NCBI GenBank assembly: GCA_022793815.1
Contig: JAAWDP010000011.1
Location: forward strand, 153,457-217,456
DNA from: Clostridia bacterium
Lineage (GTDB): Bacteria > Bacillota > Clostridia > Christensenellales > Pumilibacteraceae
Direction of reading: 5' to 3'
Length of the DNA: 64,000 nt
The notes under the pieces: model-generated
Databases searched by the model: none
The model's input: only the letters and a program-made list of their open reading frames with translations
What the model was told of the DNA's origin: nothing
Part shown: positions 54,177 to 64,000 of the stretch, piece after piece
Layout of the letters: each line of letters begins with the position of its first letter
Position numbering within the stretch: position 1 is the stretch's first letter
Translations under genes and position numbers: made by a program

Positions 54177-55429
54177 AATTCTGCGTGTTTACTTTGGGCT
54201 GTAAGGTCAACCGATATGAAAGCGACGTAATGATTGAAAAGCTTTCGCGCTGCGGGTACGAGGTTACGGACTCGCTCGAATATGCCGATGCGTATATAAT
54301 AAATACATGTTCGGTAACTGCCGAAGCGGATAAAAAATCGCGTCAGGCTGTGGCACGCGTACTGAAATTCAATCCCGAGGCACGTGTGTATATAATGGGG
54401 TGCAGCAGCCAATATGATTTTATGCAGTTTGCGGATAAGCCGAATATAAGTCTTATAAGCGGTACGGCGTCAAAAGCAGCCATGCTGGATAATATTATGT
54501 CAGGCATATCACCACTCAACTTTCCTCCGTGTCTTATGGTTCCGTTACCCGACATATACGAACAAGAGGGTATTCCGCATCCTTCAAAGTCCCGCGGACT
54601 TTTGAAAGTGCAGGACGGATGCAATAATTTCTGTTCCTATTGTATTATACCTTATCTTCGCGGTCGCAGTCGTTCGCGCTCATTGAAATCCATAATCGAA
54701 GAGGCTTGGCTTCAATCCCGTTATACGGACGAAATAGTGATAACGGGCATAAATATTTCTGCTTACGGAAAAGACATCGGGTCGGATTTAACCGAACTGG
54801 TCAAAGCGCTTTCCGTAGTGCCGGTTCGTAAAAGATTCGGTTCGCTTGAATGCGGAGTGATAAACGATGGGCTGCTGTCGGCTATGGGTGATTGCGGATT
54901 TTGCGACCATTTTCATCTATCGCTTCAAAGCGGGAGTGACAGCGTACTGAAAGCGATGAACAGGCACTACGACAGTGCATTCTATTTGGAAAAAGTCGAA
55001 CTAATACGCAAATACTTTCCGAATGCAGGTATTACGACAGACATAATATGCGGTTTCCCGGGAGAAACCGAAGAAAATCATGCGGAAAGCATGCAAACGG
55101 TACGACGCGCACGTTTCAGCGGCGGACATGTTTTTGTGTACAGCGAGCGCGAGGGAACGCCTGCCGCAAAAATGCCGCAGGAGCCTAAGGAAATCCGTTC
55201 ACGCCGGGCGGCTCAAATTGCCGAACTTATTAAAGCAGGCGAAACCGAGTTTTTGACTGCCCAGCGCGGAAAGACTTACCGTGTGTATCTCGAAGAAGAG
55301 GAAGACGGTTGGTCTGTGGGGCACACGTCCAATTACATAAAGGTTTATACTCGGTGCAATTCACTGAAAAAATCGGTAAATCTCAAAATCGGAGAATTAT
55401 ATAAAGAAGGAGTAAAAGCGTATGAATGA
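54173..55429 (+). CDS. mtaB: tRNA t6A37 methylthiotransferase MtaB
   Basis: The 418-residue radical SAM methylthiotransferase converts t6A to ms2t6A at position 37 of tRNAs. The N-terminal UPF0004 domain has the three cluster Cys in LGCKVNRYES, NTCSVTAEAD and MGCSSQ. The radical SAM CX3CX2C motif is in CNNFCSYCIIPYLRGRSRSR near 145. A TRAM-like domain ends the protein. I chose the ATG at 54173 inside the rsmE stop (ATGA), after GACGGAGG; an upstream in-frame start would overlap rsmE more and add MGRRRLG, foreign to the family. The last bases overlap the HIT gene. Confidence 0.93.
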   Translation: MKFCVFTLGCKVNRYESDVMIEKLSRCGYEVTDSLEYADAYIINTCSVTAEADKKSRQAVARVLKFNPEARVYIMGCSSQYDFMQFADKPNISLISGTASKAAMLDNIMSGISPLNFPPCLMVPLPDIYEQEGIPHPSKSRGLLKVQDGCNNFCSYCIIPYLRGRSRSRSLKSIIEEAWLQSRYTDEIVITGINISAYGKDIGSDLTELVKALSVVPVRKRFGSLECGVINDGLLSAMGDCGFCDHFHLSLQSGSDSVLKAMNRHYDSAFYLEKVELIRKYFPNAGITTDIICGFPGETEENHAESMQTVRRARFSGGHVFVYSEREGTPAAKMPQEPKEIRSRRAAQIAELIKAGETEFLTAQRGKTYRVYLEEEEDGWSVGHTSNYIKVYTRCNSLKKSVNLKIGELYKEGVKAYE

Positions 55430-55763
55430 TTGTATTTTCTGTAAGATAAGAGACGGCGTTATTCCGTCGGAGAAGGTGTACGAAGACGAGTCGATGTTCA
55501 TAATAAGAGACATCGAACCGAAAGCGGAGCGGCATTTTCTTATGATACCCAAGCGCCACTTTAAACTGTTATCCGAAATGACTGAGAAGGACAGCGTAAC
55601 TTTGGGTAAGTGCTTGAAAAAGATTCCGAAGTTGAATGACTTGCTCGGATTGTCGGGAGGATACCGTTTGGTTATAAATCAAGGCGACGATGCAGGGCAG
55701 ACCGTTTTTCATTTGCATGTACACATTCTTACGGGACAGAAAATGGATTTTCCGCACCTTTGA
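55422..55763 (+). CDS. HIT family protein (HinT-like)
   Basis: The 113-residue protein belongs to the histidine triad superfamily. It begins CIFCKIRDGVIPSEKVYEDE, has IEPKAERHFLMIPKRHF in the middle and the active-site triad FHLHVHIL near residue 100. HinT enzymes hydrolyse adenosine phosphoramidates; the cellular role is unclear. It overlaps mtaB by eight bases and closes the long heat-shock-linked operon. An AAGAAGGAG site precedes the ATG. Confidence 0.93.
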   Translation: MNDCIFCKIRDGVIPSEKVYEDESMFIIRDIEPKAERHFLMIPKRHFKLLSEMTEKDSVTLGKCLKKIPKLNDLLGLSGGYRLVINQGDDAGQTVFHLHVHILTGQKMDFPHL

Positions 55764-55783
55764 ATTTTTCAAGCGTTAAACGG

Positions 55784-55812
55784 TTGACATTTAGTGACTT
55801 TTAATGTATAAT
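55784..55812 (+). promoter_or_regulatory. Strong promoter of rpsU
   Basis: TTGACA (55784-55789), 17-base spacer, TATAAT (55807-55812): both hexamers match the sigma-A consensus exactly. Confidence 0.85.
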
Positions 55813-55857
55813 GCGTAAGGTTAATAAAGGTTCCTCGGAACAAAGGTGGTGTAAACA

Positions 55858-56037
55858 GTGTCCAGTGTAAAAGTCGGCGAGAACGAGTCCTTGGACAGCG
55901 CGCTCAAACGCTTTAAGCGCAAATGCCAAAAAGACAATATCATGGGTGATATGCGTCGTAAAGAGCATTACGAGAAGCCTTCCGTACGCAGAAAGAAAAA
56001 GGCGGAAGCGGCACGTAAGCGCGGAAGTAAAAACTGA
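55858..56037 (+). CDS. rpsU: 30S ribosomal protein S21
   Basis: This short gene encodes 59 residues beginning with GTG at 55858. The product reads [20 protein letters not shown] after the start, then [20 protein letters not shown] and a basic tail ending RKRGSKN. Length and composition are standard for S21, a small-subunit protein near the anti-Shine-Dalgarno region. The AAAGGTGGTG sequence upstream acts as the ribosome binding site. It has its own perfect consensus promoter and a terminator, and lies after the HIT gene as in other Clostridia. Confidence 0.95.
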   Translation: MSSVKVGENESLDSALKRFKRKCQKDNIMGDMRRKEHYEKPSVRRKKKAEAARKRGSKN

Positions 56038-56040
56038 TTT

Positions 56041-56069
56041 CGAAGCGGTCGATATTCGGCCGCTTTTTC
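56041..56069 (+). terminator. Terminator after rpsU
   Basis: AAGCGG (56043-56048) pairs with CCGCTT (56060-56065), followed by TTT. Confidence 0.7.
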
Positions 56070-56146
56070 AGTGTTCGGATTGTTTTAAACGTCGAATTTC
56101 GTCTTTTTAAGGCTATTTTTGACAATGGAGTCACTTTTTCTTTTCA

Positions 56147-56158
56147 GTCTGCTATAAT
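56147..56158 (+). promoter_or_regulatory. Extended -10 promoter of the helical hypothetical gene
   Basis: TGCTATAAT gives a perfect -10 (56153-56158) with the TG extension. A consensus TTGACA at 56119-56124 lies too far upstream (28-base gap) to be its -35. Confidence 0.4.
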
Positions 56159-56192
56159 GCTTTTGCAATACTGATTCAAAGGAGCAAAGGTA

Positions 56193-56609
56193 ATGGAAAA
56201 CAAAGTATGCGGCGAATTGAAGAAAAAGGCGTTACTTGCCAAACAGCGGCTCAAACTCGGTTATTGGGAACAGCTTCGTGCGGAGCGCGAGCGGCTTTTG
56301 AAGTCTGCCGGCGAATCCGACTCGGTCAAGCACAAGGTAAGCGAACTGCAACGCGCCAAGTTCAGCCGCGAGATGAACAGTGTGGTAAATATAGAAAATG
56401 CGGGACGTGACGAACAGATGTACAAAAAGGTCTGCGAGATACTCGACAGCGACGAGGATGTGGTAAATCCCATCGGCAGACTCATGGACAAGTCATATTA
56501 TTCGGGGTTGGACGACGGCGGCAAACAGCGTTATATTTTGGAATTGTCCAAAAAATTCAACGACTTGAAGGAGCGCTATTATAAAGAGCGTCTCGGGAAA
56601 ACCTGTTGA
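56193..56609 (+). CDS. Hypothetical helical protein
   Basis: I do not recognise this 138-residue protein. It is rich in Lys, Arg, Glu and Leu and is predicted almost wholly helical, with a likely coiled coil at residues 8-55 and another helix at 115-135. No membrane segment, signal or metal motif was seen. The ATG follows AAAGGAGCAAAGGTA. It has its own promoter, and the yerC promoter overlaps its stop codon, so it is monocistronic. Confidence 0.65.
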   Translation: MENKVCGELKKKALLAKQRLKLGYWEQLRAERERLLKSAGESDSVKHKVSELQRAKFSREMNSVVNIENAGRDEQMYKKVCEILDSDEDVVNPIGRLMDKSYYSGLDDGGKQRYILELSKKFNDLKERYYKERLGKTC

Positions 56610-56634
56610 CTTTTCGCCTTTAATGTGTTAAAAT
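56606..56634 (+). promoter_or_regulatory. Promoter of the yerC-pcrA-ligA operon
   Basis: TTGACT (56606-56611; overlapping the stop of the preceding gene), 17-base spacer, TAAAAT (56629-56634). It shows that yerC starts downstream, at 56664. Confidence 0.7.
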
Positions 56635-56663
56635 ATTTCCGACTATCAAAAGCGGAGATATTT

Positions 56664-56950
56664 ATGAATCGGAAATTACAATCGGACGACATCGACGCGC
56701 TGTACGAGGCGGTGTCATGTATACGAACGCGCGAAGAATTTTATAATTTTTTCGAAGATTTGTGCACAATAGCCGAGTTGCAGTCGCTGGCACACCGTTT
56801 TTCGGTGGCTAAAATGCTGGACGACGGCTGTACATATCAGGACATAATAGATAAAACGGGCGCAAGCACGGCAACAATAAGCAGAATCAACAAATGTCTG
56901 GGATACGGCGCCGACGGATATAGCGTCATACTTTCGAGGATGAAAAACAA

Positions 56951-56954
<4 letters not shown>
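56664..56954 (+). CDS. yerC: YerC/YecD family TrpR-related regulator
   Basis: The 96-residue protein has a TrpR-like helix-turn-helix. SDDIDALYEAVSCIRTREEF leads into FFEDLCTIAELQSLAHRFSV, then the DNA-binding region ILDKTGASTATISRINKCL-like segment (IDKTGASTATISRINKCLGY) and a conserved GYGADGY end. The start ATG at 56664 follows AGCGGAGATATTT; an upstream GTG would fall inside the promoter. YerC lies before pcrA and ligA in many Bacillota. Its target genes are not well defined. Stop and pcrA start overlap (ATGA). Confidence 0.9.
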
Positions 56955-61188
<4,234 letters not shown>

Positions 61189-61196
61189 TATAATGT

Positions 61197-62174
61197 ATGA
61201 GATTCGGTAAACTGTCTGCGGAAGAACTGCAAAAATTGGTTCTCGATAAACTACCGCACCGCCGCGGCGAAGTGATTTTATCGGCGGCGCAGGGTGAGGA
61301 CTGTTCTGCGGTAAAAACCGACGGCATATTACTCGTATCTTCCGACCCCATTACGGCAGCAATGTCCCCCGAAAGTTTGGGAGAACTGTGTGTGTCGGTT
61401 TGCTGCAATGACATAGCCGCTTGCGGCGGTGAGCCTTTTGCGCTGACTGTCACGCTTATAATGCCCCCGTCGGCTCCGACAGAGGACATAGAGCGGATTA
61501 TGTCTGCGGCGGCGGCAAAAGCCGAGTCGGTTCGCGTCGATATTATAGGCGGTCATACCGAGTTTTCCGATTGCGTCGTGCGTCCGATAATAAGCGGCAC
61601 GGCAATAGGTAAAACCAATCGGCTCATGGCGAAAACCGCTTTGCAAGTCGGCGACGGACTCTATGTCACAAAAACTCTTGCCATGGAAGGCACGGCAATA
61701 ATCGCAGACGGAGGGCGTGAAACATTCACGAAAGAAGAGAAAGCGATTATAGAGTCATACAGAAACGGTCTTGACGTTGCAAAAGAGAGCGAAATACTGC
61801 GTGCGTTCGAATCGGTTAGCGTAATGCACGATATCACCGAAGGCGGCGTTATCGGTGCGGTTGCGGAGATTTGTCTCGGCTCGGGCAAAGGTGCGGATAT
61901 CTGCGAACAATCGTTTCCCGTAAGCGCTCTGACGCGTCGGCTTTGCGACAGATACGGGATAGACCCCGCGCGGTTTATTTCCAGCGGCAGCATGCTGTTT
62001 GCGGCACGAAGCGACGAAGCGGCAGTTGCGCTGCGCGGCTTCGGAATACCCGTCACGCAGATAGGCAAGGTTACAAGCGGCGACATATTGCTTGTAAAAG
62101 CCGACGGCACAAGAATTTCGGTCAGACCCGAGACTGACGAAATGTACAAATACTATGAGAGGTGCGGAACATGA
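61197..62174 (+). CDS. AIR synthase-related protein (HypE/PurM/ThiL fold)
   Basis: The 325-residue protein has the two-domain ATP-binding fold of the PurM superfamily. QGEDCSAVKTDGILLVSSDP (near 31-50) is the N-terminal ATP-binding strand and CVSVCCNDIAACGGEPFALT (near 65-84) the conserved N-D-x-x-A helix. VDIIGGHTEFSD and VMHDITEGGVIGAVAEI complete the domain pattern. The closest family is HypE, but the C-terminal end RCGT lacks the PRIC-type terminal Cys that HypE needs to carry the cyano ligand, and no hyp genes are near. The product is therefore not assigned. It overlaps yicC by ATGA, so the two are coupled. Confidence 0.75.
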   Translation: MRFGKLSAEELQKLVLDKLPHRRGEVILSAAQGEDCSAVKTDGILLVSSDPITAAMSPESLGELCVSVCCNDIAACGGEPFALTVTLIMPPSAPTEDIERIMSAAAAKAESVRVDIIGGHTEFSDCVVRPIISGTAIGKTNRLMAKTALQVGDGLYVTKTLAMEGTAIIADGGRETFTKEEKAIIESYRNGLDVAKESEILRAFESVSVMHDITEGGVIGAVAEICLGSGKGADICEQSFPVSALTRRLCDRYGIDPARFISSGSMLFAARSDEAAVALRGFGIPVTQIGKVTSGDILLVKADGTRISVRPETDEMYKYYERCGT

Positions 62175-63046
62175 AGAGCATGACGGGCTACGGCAAAGGC
62201 GTGGCAGCAGACGGAACCAGAACCTTCACCGTCGAATTGAAGGCGGTAAACAACCGTTATTTGGAAATAGGCTGTAAAGTGCCCAAGACGCTGGCATACA
62301 CGGAAGAAATTCTGAGAACGTGCGTAAAGGAAACAATCCGCCGCGGCAGTGTGGATGTTTACGTAAATTACGAAAACAAGTCCGAAACCAATAAACATAT
62401 AGAAGTCGATTTCGCGCTTGCGGGCGAGCTTGTCAAAACGTCGAAACTTTTGCGCACTCAGTATTGTTTGGACGACGATTTCCAGGTAACGGCGCTCATG
62501 CGTACCGCCGACGTGCTGAAAGTGACGGCAGGCGACGACGATGAAAATATTGTCAAAGCGCTGGCTAAACGCGCGGCGAGTGAAGCCGTAAAAAACTTGG
62601 ACGAAATGCGTGCCGTGGAAGGCGCCTCCTTAAAAGCCGACCTCAAACTTTTGACGGAAAACATTATAGGTTATCTCGAAAAAGCGGTGAAGCGTGCGCC
62701 CTCGGTAGTTGCGGAGTATCGCGACAAACTCAAAGCCCGTATTCAAGAAGCGCTTGACGGCGTGGAAATCGACGAGTCGCGGCTGTTGAACGAAACGGCG
62801 TTTTTTGCGGATAAGGCGGATATAAACGAAGAAATATCGCGTCTTACGTCACACATAAATCAGTTTTTGCACTGCCTCGATTCAAATGAACCGCAGGGCA
62901 GAAAAATGGACTTCATTTCGCAGGAGATGAACCGCGAAATAAACACAATGGGAAGCAAATCCAACGACAAAGAGCTCACCGAATTGGTGGTGGCAATGAA
63001 AAACGAGTTGGAAAAAATCAAAGAACAGATAAGAAATGCGGAGTAG
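62171..63046 (+). CDS. yicC: YicC family endoribonuclease
   Basis: The 291-residue protein starts MKSMTGYGKG, the family hallmark, has VELKAVNNRYLEIGCKVPK near 25 and the C-terminal DUF1732 part with RKMDFISQEMNREINTMGSK near 245. YicC proteins cleave RNA and take part in small RNA and mRNA decay. I placed the start at the ATG at 62171, overlapping the previous stop, rather than an in-frame GTG nine bases earlier. In Bacillota it normally precedes gmk and rpoZ, as here. Confidence 0.94.
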   Translation: MKSMTGYGKGVAADGTRTFTVELKAVNNRYLEIGCKVPKTLAYTEEILRTCVKETIRRGSVDVYVNYENKSETNKHIEVDFALAGELVKTSKLLRTQYCLDDDFQVTALMRTADVLKVTAGDDDENIVKALAKRAASEAVKNLDEMRAVEGASLKADLKLLTENIIGYLEKAVKRAPSVVAEYRDKLKARIQEALDGVEIDESRLLNETAFFADKADINEEISRLTSHINQFLHCLDSNEPQGRKMDFISQEMNREINTMGSKSNDKELTELVVAMKNELEKIKEQIRNAE

Positions 63047-63053
63047 TTGCAAA

Positions 63054-63674
63054 ATGTACAAAGGATTATTGATTGTTATTTCGGGACCGTCGGGAGCAGG
63101 TAAGGGCACGATATACGGAAAAGTATTGGAGAAACTGCCCGAAATCAAAAAGTCCGTTTCCGTTACGACGCGTCAGCCCCGCCAGGGCGAAATCGACGGT
63201 GTGCACTATCATTTCAAAACCGAAGAGCAGTATAACCGAATGATAGCAAACGGCGAATTTTTGGAAACTGCGGCAGTCTATAAAAACTATTACGGAACGC
63301 CGAAAGCGCCCGTGTTCGAAATGCTCGAAGCGGGAAACGACGTAATGTTCGAAATAGATAATTACGGCAGCCGCCAGATTAAGGCTAAATATCCCGATGC
63401 CGTGACAATCTATGTTATGACGCCGTCTTTCGCGGAATTGAAAAGACGTCTTACCGCCCGCGGCACGGAGAGCGAAGACAGTTTAAAGACCAGACTCGGA
63501 AATGCGGGGCGAGAGCTGTCCGAGTACAAAAATTTCGACTATTTCATAGTCAATGACGATGCCGATGCGGCGGCGGAAAAAGTGGTCGATATTATACGCG
63601 CCGAAAAGTGCAGAATGTACCGCAACGAACAGTGTGTAAAATCTCTGTTAAGCGAACACAATTCAAGTAAATAA
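63054..63674 (+). CDS. gmk: Guanylate kinase
   Basis: The 206-residue enzyme phosphorylates GMP to GDP. The P-loop is GPSGAGKGTI (about 10-19), followed by SVTTRQPRQGEIDGVHYHF (GMP-binding), GEFLETAAVYKNYYGTPK and RLTARGTESEDSLKTRL. I chose ATG at 63054, which starts just before LLIVISGPSG and follows GGAG; the in-frame ATG at 63036 lies within yicC and would add six residues not typical of the family. rpoZ follows after 23 bases. Confidence 0.96.
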   Translation: MYKGLLIVISGPSGAGKGTIYGKVLEKLPEIKKSVSVTTRQPRQGEIDGVHYHFKTEEQYNRMIANGEFLETAAVYKNYYGTPKAPVFEMLEAGNDVMFEIDNYGSRQIKAKYPDAVTIYVMTPSFAELKRRLTARGTESEDSLKTRLGNAGRELSEYKNFDYFIVNDDADAAAEKVVDIIRAEKCRMYRNEQCVKSLLSEHNSSK

Positions 63675-63697
63675 CCTTTCAAGGAGATATAAATTAT

Positions 63698-63895
63698 ATG
63701 ATGATTGACCCGCCTATCGATAAAATGATAGATAAAGTAGGATGCAAGTACGCACTTGTTTGTCTTGTGACGAAAAGAGCGCGCCAGCTCTTGGATAAGG
63801 ACGGCGAAAATTTGAACAACTCGGGCGAACGTGCGATAGCCGCAGCCGCGCGCGAAGTGTACGGCGATAAAGTTACCGCAGGATACGAGGACTGA
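63698..63895 (+). CDS. rpoZ: DNA-directed RNA polymerase subunit omega
   Basis: The 65-residue protein has MIDPPIDKMIDKVGCKYALV and the conserved KRARQL segment followed by AAAREVYGDKVTAGYED. Omega stabilises assembly of the beta' subunit. The AAGGAGATATA site is nine bases before the ATG pair at 63698-63703, so either Met could initiate. It follows gmk and overlaps the coaBC start (TGATG), the common gmk-rpoZ-coaBC order. Confidence 0.92.
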   Translation: MMIDPPIDKMIDKVGCKYALVCLVTKRARQLLDKDGENLNNSGERAIAAAAREVYGDKVTAGYED

Positions 63896-64000
63896 TGCTT
63901 AAAGGCAAGACGGTAGTTGTCGGCGTCTGCGGCGGAATAGCGGCCTATAAAGTTTGCGAGCTTGTCAGCCGACTTAAAAAAGCCGCAGCGGATGTATACG
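63895..64000 (+). CDS. coaBC: Phosphopantothenoylcysteine decarboxylase/ligase CoaBC, N-terminal fragment
   Basis: Only the first 35 codons are in the window. MLKGKTVVVGVCGGIAAYK followed by VCELVSRLKKAAADVY is the flavin-binding N-terminus of the CoaB/CoaC flavoprotein, which makes 4'-phosphopantetheine from phosphopantothenate in coenzyme A synthesis. The ATG overlaps the rpoZ stop (TGATG). The gene runs off the right edge. Confidence 0.88.
   Translation, partial: MLKGKTVVVGVCGGIAAYKVCELVSRLKKAAADVY

Noticed and set aside
56625..56663. Upstream GTG start for yerC
   Set aside because: It falls between the -35 and -10 hexamers of the yerC promoter, so it would not be transcribed from it.
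61197..62174. Naming the AIR-synthase-like gene hypE
   Set aside because: The C-terminal Cys required for HypE chemistry is not in place and there are no hydrogenase maturation genes nearby.

Overview
The window reads as chromosomal DNA of a spore-forming, single-membrane member of the Clostridia (Bacillota). Evidence: a pro-sigma-K gene, HrcA/CIRCE control of the heat-shock operon, a T-box leader, RNase J, long-form HPF, LigA/PcrA/YerC synteny, AGGAGG-type ribosome binding sites and consensus TTGACA/TATAAT promoters with 17-bp spacing. A Christensenellales-like gut lineage would fit, but that is an inference; the sequence does not fix the genus.

Layout. (1) 1-4.4 kb: ribosome hibernation factor, glucose-6-phosphate isomerase, a TIM-barrel sugar isomerase-like protein and phosphoglycerate kinase. 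(2) 4.6-26.0 kb: two tandem, colinear paralogues of 3485 and 3574 residues. Each has a signal peptide, a glycine-rich domain like that of ALK/LTK receptors, about a dozen cadherin/Ig-like repeats, one C-terminal membrane helix and a conserved cytoplasmic tail. Their promoters carry 11-bp-phased TTCAYA repeats like PhoP/PhoB boxes. This is the most unusual part of the window. (3) 26-29.2 kb: a Crh/HPr-like protein without the catalytic His, an unknown acidic protein, a Trp (UGG) T-box in front of a TrpB2-type tryptophan synthase, and tRNA-Glu(CUC). (4) 29.4-33.3 kb: RNase J, TrmR-like methyltransferase and TrhP-like U32 protein. (5) 33.4-35.3 kb: pro-sigma-K, then a small islet (zinc-ribbon TM2 protein and divergent XRE regulator) between two identical 41-bp copies of the rnpB terminator, then rnpB. 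(6) 35.4-40.2 kb: a 1603-residue cyclic-glucan-synthase relative that has lost both catalytic modules. (7) 40.3-44.7 kb: an ABC exporter pair and a converging GDPD/GtrA/DUF4430-like operon. (8) 44.8-56.0 kb: lepA-hemW, then CIRCE-hrcA-grpE-dnaK-dnaJ-prmA-rsmE-mtaB-HIT, then rpsU. (9) 56.2-64.0 kb: an unknown helical protein, yerC-pcrA-ligA, an AIR-synthase-like protein, yicC-gmk-rpoZ and the start of coaBC.

How the genes work together. Most of the window is housekeeping: glycolysis, protein folding, translation and tRNA/rRNA modification, RNA decay, DNA repair and nucleotide metabolism, in familiar Clostridia/Bacilli gene orders. Against this background stand out the giant surface protein pair, the hollowed-out glucan synthase relative, the repeat-bounded TM2/XRE islet, and two promoters (lepA and the AIR-synthase-like gene) placed so close to the start codon that the mRNAs should be leaderless.
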